Assembly: GCF_030649675.1 (NCBI RefSeq) | Contig: NZ_JAUTDR010000004.1 | Coordinates: 62,001 to 126,000 of the forward strand | Origin: Haliea sp. E1-2-M8 | GTDB taxonomy: Bacteria; Pseudomonadota; Gammaproteobacteria; Pseudomonadales; Halieaceae | DNA length: 64,000 nucleotides | Reading direction: 5' to 3' | Part shown: positions 9,885-19,630 of the stretch, one piece after another | Position numbering within the stretch: the first letter of the stretch is position 1 | Layout: each line of letters starts with the position of its first letter | The notes under the pieces: model-generated | Database searches by the model: none | What the model was told of the DNA's origin: nothing | What the model saw: only the letters and a program-made list of their open reading frames with translations | Position numbers and translations under genes: made by a program

Positions 9885-10164
9885 GTAGGAGCCCGCTCTG
9901 CGGGCGATCGCCCGCAATCGCCCGCAGAGCGGGCTCCCACGGTGTGTTCCCCTGTAGGAGCGCGGTCTCCGCGCGATGGTTTCGCCCGCGGAGCGGGCTC
10001 CCACGGTGTGCTTCCCCGTAGGAGCGCGGTCTCCGCGCGATGGTTTCGCCCGCGGAGCGGGCTCCCACGGTGTGCTTCCCTGTAGGAGCGCGGTCTCCGC
10101 GCGATGGTTTAGCCCGCAGAGCGGGCTCCTACGATTTAAGTGGTGGGAGCCCGCTCTGCGGGCG
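9885..10164. repeat. REP/REPIN-type palindrome array (64-bp period)
   Basis: Head-to-head palindromic units open with GTAGGAGC and close with GCTCCCAC or GCTCCTAC. They lie at 9885-9940, 9954-10004, 10018-10068 and 10082-10132, with a half unit at 10143-10164. The middle three repeat with an exact 64-base period and are nearly identical, including the spacer. The GTAGGAGC head followed by a GC-rich hairpin is the pattern of REP elements moved by RAYT transposases in Pseudomonas and relatives. The array lies between convergent genes, where it could act as a transcription stop or gyrase site. Confidence 0.85.
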
Positions 10165-11917
10165 AATCTTCCGGTTCGCGAAACTGCAGGCTGGCGAGAC
10201 GCGCATACAGCGGGCAGTCCTGCAGCAGGCTCTGGTGCGTACCCGTTGCCACCAGTGTGCCTTTGTCCAGCACCGCAATCAGGTCCGCATGCAGGATGGT
10301 CGACAGGCGGTGGGCAATGATCACCGTGGTGCGGTCGCGCATCAGCTCATGCAAGGCCAACTGCACCTGGTGCTCACTCTCGCTGTCCAGCGCGCTGGTG
10401 GCTTCATCCAGCAATAGCACACGGGGATTGGCGAGGATGGCCCGCGCCAGGGCGATACGCTGGCGCTGGCCCCCGGACAGGCGCACACCCTGCTCGCCCA
10501 GATGGCTGTCATAGCCCTGGGGCAGGCGGCTGATGAAGTCGTCGGCATGGGCCGCTTGCGCCGCCGCTACCACTTCTTCCTCGGTGGCATCGGGCCTGCC
10601 GTAGGCTATGTTGTAGCGCACGCTGGCGGTGAACAGTGCCGGCTGCTGCGGCACCAGCGCCAGCTGTTGACGCAATTTCTGTAAACCAATCTCGCGGATA
10701 TCCACCCCGGCAAACAGGATGCTGCCGGACTGGGGGTCGTAGAAGCGCTGCAACAGCTGAAACAGGGTCGACTTGCCACCACCCGAGGGCCCTACCAGCG
10801 CCAGGCTCTTGCCCGCGGCGATCTCCAGGGTCAGGTTTTTCAGGGCGGCTTCCCCGGGCCGGGCCGGGTAGCAGAAGGTCACGTCGCGCAACGCCAGCTC
10901 CGCCGTCGGCAGCTCCCGTTCAGCGCCGCTGTCCGGTAGGTCGCTGCGGGTGTGCAGCAACTCCAGCAGCCGCTCGGACGCCCCCGCAGCGCGTTGCACT
11001 TCACCCCAGACTTCGGAAATGGTGGCAAAGCCCGAACCCACCATGATCGCGTAGAACACGAAGGCGCCCAGCTCGCCGCCAGTCATGCGCCCGCTGATCA
11101 CGTCCTGGCCGCCGCTCCAGAGCATGGCCGCCATGCCGCCGAACAGCAGCAGGATGGCGACACAGACCAGCAGCGCCCGTTGCCGGATACGGCGGCGGGC
11201 GATGGCAAAGGCGCGTTCCACCTCGCCGGCGAAGGCCGCGCTCTCGCGGTCTTCACTGGTGTAACTCTGGACCGTGCGGATATGCTGGATGATCTCACCC
11301 GCATAGCTGCCCACGTTGGCGATACTGTCCTGGCTCTGGGTGGACAGTCGCCGCACCCGGCGCCCGAAGATCAGGATCGGCAGCAGCACCAGCGGTACTC
11401 CCGCGGTGATGATCAGGCTCAGCTTGACGTTGGTGACGAACATCAGCACCAGGCCGCCGACCAGGGTCAGGCTGCTGCGCAGCGCCATGCTCAGGGAGGA
11501 GCCGATGATGGTCTGCAGCAGGGTGGTGTCGGTGGTCAGCCGCGACATGATTTCGCCGCTGCGATTGGTTTCGAAGAAGCCCGGGTTCAGGCGGATGATG
11601 TTGTCGAACACGGCCTTGCGAATATCGGCGCTGACCCGCTCTCCCAGCCAGGACACCAGATAGAAGCGCACGAAGGTACCGATGGCCATGGCCCCCGCGA
11701 TCACCATGATCACGCTGATGGCGTTGCGCAGGTCGGCGCTGGTGCCGCCGCCAAAGCCCTCGTCGATCAGAACCTGTATGCCCCGGCCCAGGAACAGGGT
11801 GGCTCCGGCAGTAAAGATCAGCGCACTGGCGGCACCCAGCAGGCGCGCGCGGTAGGGCAGCAGGAACCGGAATATGGCCAGCAGCGGTGACAGGGAGCGA
11901 GTGCCAGCTTGCGCCAT
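10136..11917 (-). CDS. ABC transporter, fused permease and ATPase (MsbA-like half exporter)
   Basis: Half-transporter of 593 aa: a six-helix ABC exporter domain (about residues 20-310) and a nucleotide-binding domain with Walker A GPSGGGKST, signature LSGGQRQRIALARA and Walker B VLLLDEATSALD, ending with the H-loop IIAHRLST. The substrate cannot be told; lipids or peptides are typical. I start it at ATG 11917, which overlaps the tatC stop by one base; a frame open to 11995 would run back into tatC. The last residues (SPAERAPTT) and the stop codon come from a REP palindrome, so the tail has probably been altered by repeat insertion. Confidence 0.9.
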   Translation of the reverse strand: MAQAGTRSLSPLLAIFRFLLPYRARLLGAASALIFTAGATLFLGRGIQVLIDEGFGGGTSADLRNAISVIMVIAGAMAIGTFVRFYLVSWLGERVSADIRKAVFDNIIRLNPGFFETNRSGEIMSRLTTDTTLLQTIIGSSLSMALRSSLTLVGGLVLMFVTNVKLSLIITAGVPLVLLPILIFGRRVRRLSTQSQDSIANVGSYAGEIIQHIRTVQSYTSEDRESAAFAGEVERAFAIARRRIRQRALLVCVAILLLFGGMAAMLWSGGQDVISGRMTGGELGAFVFYAIMVGSGFATISEVWGEVQRAAGASERLLELLHTRSDLPDSGAERELPTAELALRDVTFCYPARPGEAALKNLTLEIAAGKSLALVGPSGGGKSTLFQLLQRFYDPQSGSILFAGVDIREIGLQKLRQQLALVPQQPALFTASVRYNIAYGRPDATEEEVVAAAQAAHADDFISRLPQGYDSHLGEQGVRLSGGQRQRIALARAILANPRVLLLDEATSALDSESEHQVQLALHELMRDRTTVIIAHRLSTILHADLIAVLDKGTLVATGTHQSLLQDCPLYARLASLQFREPEDSPAERAPTT

Positions 11918-12669
11918 TACTCCGTGTCTGCCGCAGTGCTGCCCCGGCGCTGGATAAAACGCCCGAAGAAGACGCCGATCTCGAACAGAATCCACATGGG
12001 CACCGCCAGCAGGGCCTGGGAAATGACGTCAGGGGGTGTCAGCAACATGCCGAAGACGAAGCAGCCGACGATAATGTAGGGGCGTTTCTGCACCAGGGCT
12101 TCCGGTGTCGTGATGCCGGCCCAGATCAGGATCACCGCGGCGATCGGGATTTCAAAGGCGATGCCAAAGGCGAAGAACAGCTTGAGCACGAAATTCAGGT
12201 AGCTGTTGATGTCCGTCATGATGGCGATGTCTTCAGGCCCCACGCTGGTAAAGAAGCCGAAGATCAGCGGGAACACCACGTAGTAGGCGAAGGCGGCGCC
12301 GGCGTAGAAGAGCAGCACGCTGGATGCGAGCAGCGGTATCGCCAGGCGCTTTTCATGCCGGTACATGCCCGGGGCAATAAAGCTCCAGATCTGGTAGAGC
12401 ACGTAGGGTATGGCAATGAAGATGGCCGCTACCAGCGTCAGCTTGAAGGGCGTCAGGAAGGGGGAGGCCACCTCGGTGGCGATCATGGTGGCGCCTGCCG
12501 GCAGCAGGTCCCGCAGCGGCTCGGAGACAAAGCTGTAGATTTCGTTGGCGAAGGGAAACAGGCAGATAAACACCACCAGCACCGCCAGTAGCGCCCGCAG
12601 CAGCCGGTCCCGCAGCTCGGTCAGGTGTGCTACCAGTGGCAGCGGCTGGTCGGCCGGATCTTCGCTCAT
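11917..12669 (-). CDS. tatC: Sec-independent protein translocase TatC
   Basis: Core receptor of the twin-arginine translocase in the inner membrane, which binds RR signal peptides of folded proteins. 250 aa with six hydrophobic helices. The conserved N-terminal [15 protein letters not shown] and the stretch [21 protein letters not shown] are TatC signatures. The start overlaps the tatB stop (ATGA), and the stop overlaps the ABC gene start by one base. Confidence 0.96.
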   Translation of the reverse strand: MSEDPADQPLPLVAHLTELRDRLLRALLAVLVVFICLFPFANEIYSFVSEPLRDLLPAGATMIATEVASPFLTPFKLTLVAAIFIAIPYVLYQIWSFIAPGMYRHEKRLAIPLLASSVLLFYAGAAFAYYVVFPLIFGFFTSVGPEDIAIMTDINSYLNFVLKLFFAFGIAFEIPIAAVILIWAGITTPEALVQKRPYIIVGCFVFGMLLTPPDVISQALLAVPMWILFEIGVFFGRFIQRRGSTAADTE

Positions 12670-13010
12670 TGGCCGGGTGGCTCCTGCCCGGGTGCAGGAG
12701 TGGCACCAGCTTTCGTGCCGCTGGCGGCCTCGTCGGCCGGTTTGGTCATCGCAGCGTCGTCGTCCTGGAACTCGCGCTTGGCATTTTCCACGCCGGTCTT
12801 GATCTCATCGCGGGTCTTGCGCAGCTCCTGCAGCACGGCGTCGTTGTGCAGCTCCTGCTCCACTTCCTGGCGGATGTCGTTGAAGCCGCGCCGGATCCGG
12901 TGCAGCCAGGCGCTGCCCGTGCGGATGGCGCCGGGCAGCTTTTCCGGGCCCACCACCAACAGGCTCACCACCGCAATGATGATCAGCTCGGTAAAACCGA
13001 TATCAAACAT
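12666..13010 (-). CDS. tatB: Sec-independent protein translocase TatB
   Basis: 114 aa. It begins with the TatB pattern [26 protein letters not shown] (one membrane helix, then an amphipathic helix), followed by a charged, helical cytoplasmic tail rich in E, K and A. It pairs with TatC to form the signal-peptide receptor. It lies between tatA and tatC and overlaps tatC by four bases. Confidence 0.95.
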   Translation of the reverse strand: MFDIGFTELIIIAVVSLLVVGPEKLPGAIRTGSAWLHRIRRGFNDIRQEVEQELHNDAVLQELRKTRDEIKTGVENAKREFQDDDAAMTKPADEAASGTKAGATPAPGQEPPGQ

Positions 13011-13019
13011 GGCTGCGGA

Positions 13020-13241
13020 TCAGGGCTTGCCGTTGCTGTCCCCGGAAGTCCGGGTGGCGTCCTCAGCCTCTATGTCTGCGCTGTCTGGCGTGCTGTCGTC
13101 GTCCTTTATGCTCTTGCGAAAGCCCTTGACCGCACTGCCGAGATCGCTGCCCAGGGTACGCAGGCGCTTGGTGCCGAACAACATGATGACAATTGCCAGA
13201 ATGATCAGCAGTTGCCAGATACTAATACCACCGATACCCAT
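13020..13241 (-). CDS. tatA: Sec-independent protein translocase TatA
   Basis: 73 aa with the TatA layout: a short N-terminal helix ([18 protein letters not shown]), the hinge [20 protein letters not shown], and an acidic polar tail. TatA oligomers form the passage for folded substrates. It is the first gene of tatABC, following hisE after 46 bases, so the Tat genes are probably read through from the histidine genes, as in Pseudomonas. Confidence 0.95.
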   Translation of the reverse strand: MGIGGISIWQLLIILAIVIMLFGTKRLRTLGSDLGSAVKGFRKSIKDDDSTPDSADIEAEDATRTSGDSNGKP

Positions 13242-13287
13242 TTCTGTCTCCGTATTTTCTGATGGTGCCGTTGCCGGCGCTCCGCGC

Positions 13288-13608
13288 CTAAGTGCGGGAC
13301 GCCTTTTCCTCCAGTCCTGATACCCCGACTCTCTGCTGCAGGCATTCCAGCACCGCGGCGGAATCCAGATTGAGATGGGACAGCATCACCAGCGTGTGGA
13401 ACCACAGGTCCGCGACCTCCCCGACCAGGGCCCGGGGATCATCGCCCGCGTCCTTTGCCGCGAGGATCACCTCGGTCGCCTCTTCTCCCACCTTCTCCAG
13501 AATCTTGTTGAGACCCTTGTGATGCAGGCTGGCGACATAGGAGCTGGCGGGATCCGCCAGTTTCCGTTGCGCCAGCATGCCGTCCAAATGTTGCAGAATG
13601 TCGCTCAT
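13288..13608 (-). CDS. hisE: Phosphoribosyl-ATP pyrophosphatase
   Basis: 106 aa MazG-like enzyme converting phosphoribosyl-ATP to phosphoribosyl-AMP in the second step of histidine synthesis. The EExxE-type metal-binding motif is visible ([14 protein letters not shown], then [11 protein letters not shown]). HisE is separate from HisI here, as in pseudomonads, while enteric bacteria have the fusion. The start overlaps the hisI stop by four bases. Confidence 0.94.
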   Translation of the reverse strand: MSDILQHLDGMLAQRKLADPASSYVASLHHKGLNKILEKVGEEATEVILAAKDAGDDPRALVGEVADLWFHTLVMLSHLNLDSAAVLECLQQRVGVSGLEEKASRT

Positions 13609-14021
13609 TCAGGTTGCCCGTAAAGTTCTTCCGGCGATTTCAGGACCTTGTCCGTAACCTGCCAGGTGGCGGAGTTCCAGCGCTGGTAGAAGCAGTGCCG
13701 GCGGCCCGTATGGCAGGCGATGTCGCCGACCTGCTCTACCTTCAGCAGCAGGGTGTCGCCATCACAATCCAGGCGCAGCTCTTTCAGCAACTGGACGTTG
13801 CCCGAACTTTCGCCTTTGCGCCAGAGTGCCTGCCGGGAGCGCGACCAGTAAACAGCCCGGCCCTCAGCTACAGACAGCGCCAGTGACTCCGGGTTCATCC
13901 ACGCCATCATCAGCACTTCGCCGGTCTGCCAATCCTGGGCAATAGCGGGCACCAGGCCCTGTTCGGTCCAGTGCACAGCCGCGGTCAGTGGATTATCTGC
14001 CATAGTCGTCATGGTCTCCAT
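13605..14021 (-). CDS. hisI: Phosphoribosyl-AMP cyclohydrolase
   Basis: Zinc enzyme of up to 138 aa that opens the purine ring in the third step of histidine synthesis. Motifs: [40 protein letters not shown] and the zinc region [10 protein letters not shown]. Three in-frame ATGs (14021, 14012, 14003) compete. Homologous sequence begins only at the third ([11 protein letters not shown]), and no ribosome site is decisive. Coupled with hisE by a four-base overlap. Confidence 0.93.
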   Translation of the reverse strand: METMTTMADNPLTAAVHWTEQGLVPAIAQDWQTGEVLMMAWMNPESLALSVAEGRAVYWSRSRQALWRKGESSGNVQLLKELRLDCDGDTLLLKVEQVGDIACHTGRRHCFYQRWNSATWQVTDKVLKSPEELYGQPE

Positions 14022-14057
14022 GAGCCGGTATTATGGCACAGGGTCAGGGCGGGCACA

Positions 14058-15722
14058 TCAGCCGTCACCGCTGCGCGGCCACAGCAGTGCCAGCGCCGCG
14101 CCGGCCAGTAGCCAGCTTGCCCAGGGCGCCTCTACAAGCTGTGCAATGCCATCCGGGAGTGCCAGCAACACGGCAAGGATCACTGCCAACGCGGCCACCA
14201 GCTGACGCCGGCGCAGGCGCTGCTGCCGGTCCCTGAAAGCCTGCAGCTCCCGGCTCTGATGCAGCTGCTGTGCCTGCACAGCGGGAACGCCGCGCGAGCG
14301 CTGCAGGTTGTCCAGCACCGCGTCGGGCACCTGGGGCAACTGCTCCAGCCAGGAGGGCAGGTGGCGCTGCAGGCGCTTGAATACTGACTGCGGCGAATAG
14401 CGTTCCTGCACCCAGCGCTCAAGATAGGGCTGTGCCGTATCCCACAGGTTTAGCTCTGGATACAGTTGCCGGCCCAGCCCCTCGATGTTGAGCAGGGTTT
14501 TCTGTAGCAGCACCAGCGAGGGCTGTACTTCCATATCAAACCGGCGGGCGGTGCTGAACAGGTAGATCAGCAGCTGGCCGAAGGAGATCTCGCTGATCGG
14601 GCGCTCGAACACCGGTTCGCAAACAGCGCGCATGGCGGACTCGAAGTCCTGCACCCGGGTGGACGGCGGCACCCAGCCGCACTCCACGTGCAGCTCGGCA
14701 ACTTCCCGGTAGTCGCGCCGGAATACGGCCAGCAGGTTGCGCGCCAGATAGTACTGGTCGGCGTCGCTGAGGCTGCCGACAATGGCGCAGTCCACGGCGA
14801 TGTAGCGCGGGTCCACCGGGTCGCTGGCATCGACGAAGATGTTGCCGGGGTGCATGTCGGCGTGGAAGAAGTTGTCCCTGAACACCTGGGTAAAGAAGAT
14901 CTCCACGCCCCGCTCGGCCAGCAGCTTGAGATCGGTGCCCCTGGCGTGCAGGGTCTCGACATCGGTGACCGGAATGCCCTTGATCCGCTCGGAGACCATG
15001 ACGTTGCTGCGGGTGTAGTCCCAGTACACTTGCGGCACATACACCAGCTTGCTGCCCTCGAAATTGCGTCGCAGCTGGGAGGCGTTGGCGGCCTCCCGGC
15101 GCAGGTCCAGCTCGTCGAAGATGGTCAGTTCGTAGTCGGCGACCACTTCCACCGGGCGCAGCCGCTTGCCGTCCGGCAGGTAGCGCTGCACCAGTTGCGC
15201 CAGGGTATACAGCAACGCCAGATCCTGGCGGATGACCGGCTTGATATCCGGTCGCAGCACTTTCACCACCACATCCTCGCCCCCGTGCAGGGTGGCGCCG
15301 TGCACCTGGGCCACGGATGCGGAGGCCATCGGCAGCTGCTCAAAGCGCGCGAACAGGGTGCTCACCGGCTGCCCCAGGGCCGTCTCGACGATCGCAGCGG
15401 CCTCGGTCTCATCGAAAGGTGGCACCTTGTCCTGCAGTTTCGCCAGCTCGTCTGCGACATCCGGCGGCAGCAGATCGCGTCGGGTCGACAGCAGCTGGCC
15501 AAACTTGATGAATACCGGGCCCAGTTCCTCCAGGGCCTGCCGCAGGCGCTCGCCGCGGTCGAGGTCCGGCCCGCGCCCGGCGCGCCAGGGGGACAGGCGC
15601 AGCAGCATACGTGGCAGGACGGGCAGCTTTTCCGTATCGATGAACTCCTGCAGGCGGTAGCGGCCGGCGATGTGCAGAATGCGCAGCAGCCGGCGGCTGC
15701 GGCTGAAAGCGCCGGCGATCAC
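14058..15722 (-). CDS. ubiB: Ubiquinone biosynthesis ATPase/kinase-like protein UbiB
   Basis: 554 aa member of the ABC1/ADCK/UbiB family of atypical kinases needed for ubiquinone synthesis, probably as an ATPase that helps lipid intermediates out of the membrane. The family KxGQ motif appears in [23 protein letters not shown] near residues 91-112, with a kinase-like core ([12 protein letters not shown]) and two C-terminal hydrophobic helices (about residues 500-550). It overlaps ubiJ by four bases in the ubiE-ubiJ-ubiB order usual in gammaproteobacteria. Confidence 0.95.
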   Translation of the reverse strand: MIAGAFSRSRRLLRILHIAGRYRLQEFIDTEKLPVLPRMLLRLSPWRAGRGPDLDRGERLRQALEELGPVFIKFGQLLSTRRDLLPPDVADELAKLQDKVPPFDETEAAAIVETALGQPVSTLFARFEQLPMASASVAQVHGATLHGGEDVVVKVLRPDIKPVIRQDLALLYTLAQLVQRYLPDGKRLRPVEVVADYELTIFDELDLRREAANASQLRRNFEGSKLVYVPQVYWDYTRSNVMVSERIKGIPVTDVETLHARGTDLKLLAERGVEIFFTQVFRDNFFHADMHPGNIFVDASDPVDPRYIAVDCAIVGSLSDADQYYLARNLLAVFRRDYREVAELHVECGWVPPSTRVQDFESAMRAVCEPVFERPISEISFGQLLIYLFSTARRFDMEVQPSLVLLQKTLLNIEGLGRQLYPELNLWDTAQPYLERWVQERYSPQSVFKRLQRHLPSWLEQLPQVPDAVLDNLQRSRGVPAVQAQQLHQSRELQAFRDRQQRLRRRQLVAALAVILAVLLALPDGIAQLVEAPWASWLLAGAALALLWPRSGDG

Positions 15723-16360
15723 GGGGCTGCCTGCACGATACGCTTGCGCAGCCTGGTCAGACGCGATTGCAGGCGCTCGACCCGCTGCTCAAGGGCCTGC
15801 ACATCGGCATAAAAATCTTCGACTTCCAGCCGCGACGGGCTCAGCCGGGCCTCCTCGTGGATGAACTCCTCCAGCTGCCGCAGCAGGCTGCGGCTGACGA
15901 CGCGGCCGCCGCTGAAACCTGCGCGCAGCAATTCCGCCAGCTGGTGGCCGGTGACGTCGCCGAGGGCATCCACCAGCGGCGCCTCCCAGTCCAGGTCCAG
16001 GTTGCCTAGGATCTGCTGCAGCTCGATCAGCGGTGCGCTGTCACCCTGCAGGGCCAGGTTGCCGTTGATCAGGGTCGCTGCCGGGTCGCTGGAACTCGCC
16101 AGTTCGGTAAAATCCGCAGCGGTGCCGGTCACCCGGGTGGTGACCGGGCCGTCGTGGTAACCCAGCAGCCGGACCCGCTCCGCACCCGGCTGCAGGTAAA
16201 CGGCAAACACCGGCGCCGTGCACTCAATGGCAAAGGTGCGGTCCGCGAGCCGGGCCAGCGCCCGCTGCGCCGCCGGGTCCAGGGTCAGGGCCTGATTGAC
16301 CGCAGCTTCCAGCGCCGCCAGTGCCGCCGTAATGAGGGTTGGGTCGAGGCCGGCGGCCAT
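15719..16360 (-). CDS. ubiJ: Ubiquinone biosynthesis accessory factor UbiJ (SCP2 domain)
   Basis: 213 aa. An N-terminal SCP2 lipid-binding domain (around [26 protein letters not shown]) is followed by a helical C-terminus likely to form a coiled coil ([23 protein letters not shown]). UbiJ binds ubiquinone intermediates and assembles the soluble Ubi complex with UbiK. It lies one base after ubiE and overlaps ubiB by four bases. Confidence 0.9.
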   Translation of the reverse strand: MAAGLDPTLITAALAALEAAVNQALTLDPAAQRALARLADRTFAIECTAPVFAVYLQPGAERVRLLGYHDGPVTTRVTGTAADFTELASSSDPAATLINGNLALQGDSAPLIELQQILGNLDLDWEAPLVDALGDVTGHQLAELLRAGFSGGRVVSRSLLRQLEEFIHEEARLSPSRLEVEDFYADVQALEQRVERLQSRLTRLRKRIVQAAP

Positions 16361-16361
16361 G

Positions 16362-17111
16362 TCAGGCCTTGCAGCCCCGGTGCAGGGCGACGATGCCCCC
16401 GGTCAGGTTGTGGTACTCGCAATTGACGAAACCGGCGTCCTCCATCATCCCCAGCAGGGTTTCTTGGTCGGGGTGCATGCGAATGGACTCGGCGAGGTAC
16501 TGGTAGCTTTCACTGTCGCCGGCCACCAGCCTGCCCATCAGCGGCAGGACGCGGAAGGAGTAGCCGTCGTAGGCCTTGCCCAGCAATTCGTTGTCGGGTT
16601 TGGAGAACTCCAGCACCAGCAGGCGTCCGCCGGGTTTCAGTACCCGCAGCATGGAGCGCAGCGCGAGGTCCTTGTCGGTGACGTTGCGCAGGCCGAAAGC
16701 GATGCTGACACAGTCGAAGCTGTCGTCGGGAAAGGGCAGGTACTGGGCGTCCGCCTGCACGTATTCCAGATTGCCCTGGTAGCCGTGATCGATCAGCTTG
16801 TCCCGGCCCACCTGGAGCATGGATTCGTTGATGTCCGCCAGTACCACGCGGCCTTCGGGGCCGACGATGTCGGCAAACTTTGCCGCCAGGTCACCGGTGC
16901 CGCCGGCAATATCGAGTACCGATTGACCCGGGCGCACGGCGCTCAGTTCAATGGTGAAGCGCTTCCAGATCCGGTGCACGCCGCCGGACATGAGGTCGTT
17001 CATCAGATCGTAGCGGGCGGCGACCGAATGGAAGACGTTGGCGACCAGGCCCGCCTTGGCGTCCTCGTCGACTTCCTTGTAGCCGAAATGGGTGGTGCGT
17101 TTCTTGCTCAT
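16362..17111 (-). CDS. ubiE: Ubiquinone/menaquinone biosynthesis C-methyltransferase
   Basis: 249 aa SAM-dependent methyltransferase that C-methylates the benzoquinol (and demethylmenaquinol) ring. The UbiE signature [17 protein letters not shown] lies near residues 34-50, SAM motif I ([12 protein letters not shown]) near 66-77, and the second signature [17 protein letters not shown] further on. First gene of the ubiE-ubiJ-ubiB group. Confidence 0.96.
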   Translation of the reverse strand: MSKKRTTHFGYKEVDEDAKAGLVANVFHSVAARYDLMNDLMSGGVHRIWKRFTIELSAVRPGQSVLDIAGGTGDLAAKFADIVGPEGRVVLADINESMLQVGRDKLIDHGYQGNLEYVQADAQYLPFPDDSFDCVSIAFGLRNVTDKDLALRSMLRVLKPGGRLLVLEFSKPDNELLGKAYDGYSFRVLPLMGRLVAGDSESYQYLAESIRMHPDQETLLGMMEDAGFVNCEYHNLTGGIVALHRGCKA

Positions 17112-17168
17112 GCGGCCTCCGCCGGCGAACAGCTGACCGCGTATTGTAGCGCGTTGTCGGCGCCCCGG

Positions 17169-17561
17169 TCAGGGCTGGAAGTTGATGACCTGCACCTGGG
17201 GGTCGCGGCTGGCGCCGGCGGCGGCCATGCGGTCCAGATACCGCTGCCACAGGGTCTCCTGCTGCGAGCAGAGCTGGTGCAGGTAATCCCAGGAGTACAG
17301 GCCGGTGTCGTGGCCGTCGTCGAACACCAGTTGCAGGGCGTAGTGGCCCACCGGCTTGATCTCTGTGATATTCACTCCGACCTTGCCGGTCTGCAGTACC
17401 TCCTGGCCCGGGCCGTGGCCCTTCACTTCGGCGGAGGGCGAGTAGACCCTGAGTAACTCGCAGCTGAGGCGATAGCGCTCAGCCCCCGGGTACACCAGCT
17501 CCAGCTCCCGCGACTTGCGGTGGAGGTGGATGTCCAGTGGGCGTGGGCTGCTGGCGGTCAT
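17169..17561 (-). CDS. DUF971 domain protein (GBBH-like N-terminal domain)
   Basis: 130 aa single-domain protein with the DUF971 pattern (LHRKSRELELVYPGAERYRLSCELLRVYSPSAEV and HDTGLYSWDYLHQLC). The domain also forms the N-terminus of gamma-butyrobetaine hydroxylase, but the catalytic dioxygenase part is absent, so that activity is not expected. Its place directly after hslVU is conserved in Pseudomonas (PA5055 type). Function unknown; Fe-S-related roles have been proposed for relatives. Confidence 0.85.
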   Translation of the reverse strand: MTASSPRPLDIHLHRKSRELELVYPGAERYRLSCELLRVYSPSAEVKGHGPGQEVLQTGKVGVNITEIKPVGHYALQLVFDDGHDTGLYSWDYLHQLCSQQETLWQRYLDRMAAAGASRDPQVQVINFQP

Positions 17562-17576
17562 GGCGGGTCCGTCTCG

Positions 17577-18902
17577 TCAGAGGATGAAGCGGGACAGGTC
17601 TTCGTCTTCGCTCAGGGCCTGCAGTTGCGCATTGACATAGTCGGCGTCGATTTTCAGCACTCCGTGTTGCAGGCTGGAGTCGGCCGCGGCAAAAGAGACC
17701 TCCTCGAGCAGCCGTTCCATGATGGTATGCAGGCGCCGGGCGCCGATGTTCTCGGTTTTCTCGTTGACCTGCCAGGCGGTCTCGGCAATGCGCCGCAGCC
17801 CGTCCGGGGTGAATTCTATCTGCAGGCCCTCGGTGGCCAGCAAGGCCTGGTATTGTTCGGTGAGGGAGGCGTCCGGCTCGGTGAGGATACGCTCGAAGTC
17901 ATCGGCGTTGAGCGAGTCCAGCTCTACCCGGATCGGGAGCCGGCCCTGCAGCTCGGGAATCAGGTCCGAGGGCTTGGCCAGGTGGAAGGCGCCGGAGGCG
18001 ATGAACAAAATGTGGTCGGTCTTGATCGCACCGTGCTTGGTGGTCACGGTGGAGCCCTCGATCAGCGGCAGCAGGTCCCGCTGCACCCCCTCCCGGGAGA
18101 CGTCGGCGCCGCCGGTCTCGCCGCGCTTGGCGACCTTGTCCAGTTCGTCGATAAATACAATGCCGTTCTGCTCCGCCTCGCGGATCGCCTTTTGCTTGAG
18201 CTCGTCCTCATTGACCAGCTTGGCGGCCTCTTCGTCGCGCAGTGCCTTGAACGCGGCCTTGACCGGCATGCGCCGGGTCTTGCGCTGCTGCCGCGACATG
18301 TTGGAGAACATGCTCTGCAACTGGTTGGTCATTTCCTCCATCCCCGGGGGCGCCATGATTTCCACCCCGGCGCCGCTGGCTGCCAGCTCCACATCCACTT
18401 CCTTGGCGTCCAGTTCCCCCTCGCGCAGCTTCTTGCGCAGCAGCTGGCGGGTGCCGTCGCCGGCTCCGCTATTGTCGCCATCCCTGGCCGGGGGCAGCAG
18501 AATATCGAGAAGCCGCTCCTCGGCCGCCTCCTCGGCACGGAAGCGCACCCGCTCCATTTCCTGCTCCCGATACAGCTTGACCGCCACATCCGCCAGGTCG
18601 CGGACGATGGATTCCACGTCCCTGCCGACGTAGCCCACCTCGGTGAACTTGGTGGCTTCGACCTTGACGAAAGGCGCATTGGCGAGTTTCGCCAGGCGGC
18701 GGGCGATCTCGGTCTTGCCCACCCCGGTGGGGCCGATCATGAGAATATTCTTGGGGGTGATTTCCGCCCGCAGTGCCTCCGGCAACTGCATGCGGCGCCA
18801 GCGGTTGCGCAGGGCGATTGCCACCGCGCGCTTGGCGTCCTGCTGGCCGATAATATGCTTGTCCAGTTCATGGACAATCTCGCGCGGAGTCATGTTGGAC
18901 AT
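17577..18902 (-). CDS. hslU: ATP-dependent protease ATPase subunit HslU
   Basis: 441 aa AAA+ unfoldase of the HslUV (ClpYQ) protease. Walker A is [18 protein letters not shown] (near residues 58-75), Walker B is [12 protein letters not shown], and the intermediate domain with its charged helices lies between them. The C-terminal tail ends DLSRFIL, the segment that docks into HslV. It follows hslV by 12 bases. Confidence 0.97.
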   Translation of the reverse strand: MSNMTPREIVHELDKHIIGQQDAKRAVAIALRNRWRRMQLPEALRAEITPKNILMIGPTGVGKTEIARRLAKLANAPFVKVEATKFTEVGYVGRDVESIVRDLADVAVKLYREQEMERVRFRAEEAAEERLLDILLPPARDGDNSGAGDGTRQLLRKKLREGELDAKEVDVELAASGAGVEIMAPPGMEEMTNQLQSMFSNMSRQQRKTRRMPVKAAFKALRDEEAAKLVNEDELKQKAIREAEQNGIVFIDELDKVAKRGETGGADVSREGVQRDLLPLIEGSTVTTKHGAIKTDHILFIASGAFHLAKPSDLIPELQGRLPIRVELDSLNADDFERILTEPDASLTEQYQALLATEGLQIEFTPDGLRRIAETAWQVNEKTENIGARRLHTIMERLLEEVSFAAADSSLQHGVLKIDADYVNAQLQALSEDEDLSRFIL

Positions 18903-18914
18903 TATGCGGGCTGC

Positions 18915-19454
18915 CTAGTAGTCGAGTTGCTCAATGGTCTGGTTGTGGTTGGTATAGATGCAGATATCGCCGGCGATATTCAGGCCTTTCTGCACGATGC
19001 TGCGGGCGTCCAGGTCGGTGTTTTCCAGCAGCGCACGGGCCGCGGACTGGGCGTAAGGCCCGCCGGAGCCGATGGCAATCATGTTGTCTTCCGGTTCGAT
19101 CACATCGCCGTTGCCGGTGATGACCAGGGAGGTTTCCTTGTCGGCTACCGCCAGCAGGGCTTCCAGCCGGCGCAGGGAGCGCTCGGTGCGCCAGGCCTTG
19201 GCCAGCTCCACCGCGGAGCGCACCAGATTGCCCTGGTGCTTGTCCAGCTTGGCCTCGAACAGCTCAAACAGGGTGAAAGCATCCGCGGTGCCGCCGGCAA
19301 AGCCTGCGATCACCTGGTTCTTGTGCAGCCGGCGTACCTTGCGCGCGTTACCCTTCATCACGGTGTTGCCCAGGGATACCTGGCCGTCGCCGCCGATCAC
19401 CACGCTGTTGCCGCGCCGCACCGAGAGAATGGTCGTGCCTCTGTACTGTTCCAC
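18915..19454 (-). CDS. hslV: ATP-dependent protease peptidase subunit HslV
   Basis: 179 aa proteasome-like peptidase that forms a double ring with HslU. The catalytic threonine lies in [10 protein letters not shown] and becomes the N-terminus after processing; the core [21 protein letters not shown] follows. The start is GTG 19454 after AGGAG. A near-perfect sigma-32-type promoter lies just upstream, consistent with heat-shock control. Confidence 0.97.
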   Translation of the reverse strand: MEQYRGTTILSVRRGNSVVIGGDGQVSLGNTVMKGNARKVRRLHKNQVIAGFAGGTADAFTLFELFEAKLDKHQGNLVRSAVELAKAWRTERSLRRLEALLAVADKETSLVITGNGDVIEPEDNMIAIGSGGPYAQSAARALLENTDLDARSIVQKGLNIAGDICIYTNHNQTIEQLDY

Positions 19455-19476
19455 AAATAGTCTCCTGTTCCGGTGG

Positions 19477-19504
19477 ATATGGGGGGTGGTGGCAGGAATT
19501 CAAG
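19477..19504 (-). promoter_or_regulatory. Sigma-32 (heat-shock) promoter of hslVU
   Basis: On the minus strand CTTGAAT (19504-19498) is followed after 13 bases by CCCCATAT (19484-19477), agreeing with the RpoH consensus CTTGAAA-N11-16-CCCCATnT. The hslV start codon is about 22 bases further on. Confidence 0.8.
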
Positions 19505-19545
19505 CGCGCTGGCGGGGTGGCTCCGGAGGGCAGGCCAGGCTGACT

Positions 19546-19630
19546 TCAGGGGCGCCCGGCTCAGGGGCGCCCGGCTCAGGGGCGCCCGGCTCAGGGGCGC
19601 CCGGCTCAGGGGCGCCCGGCTCAGGGGCGG
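19546..19630. repeat. 15-bp tandem repeat (five copies and a partial)
   Basis: The unit TCAGGGGCGCCCGGC is repeated exactly five times (19546-19620) and then begins a sixth copy that merges into the SPOR gene. The SPOR gene's stop codon (TGA on the minus strand) is the first triplet of that sixth copy, so the array lies between this stop and the hslV promoter. Each unit contains the palindrome GGGCGCCC. Confidence 0.95.

Noticed and set aside
9954-10132. CRISPR array.
   Set aside because: Repeats of 64 bases are identical including spacers and are built of REP palindromes; no cas genes are present.
17520-19460. A 646-codon plus-strand frame opposite hslU and hslV.
   Set aside because: Complementary to two highly conserved genes, with no family resemblance of its own.
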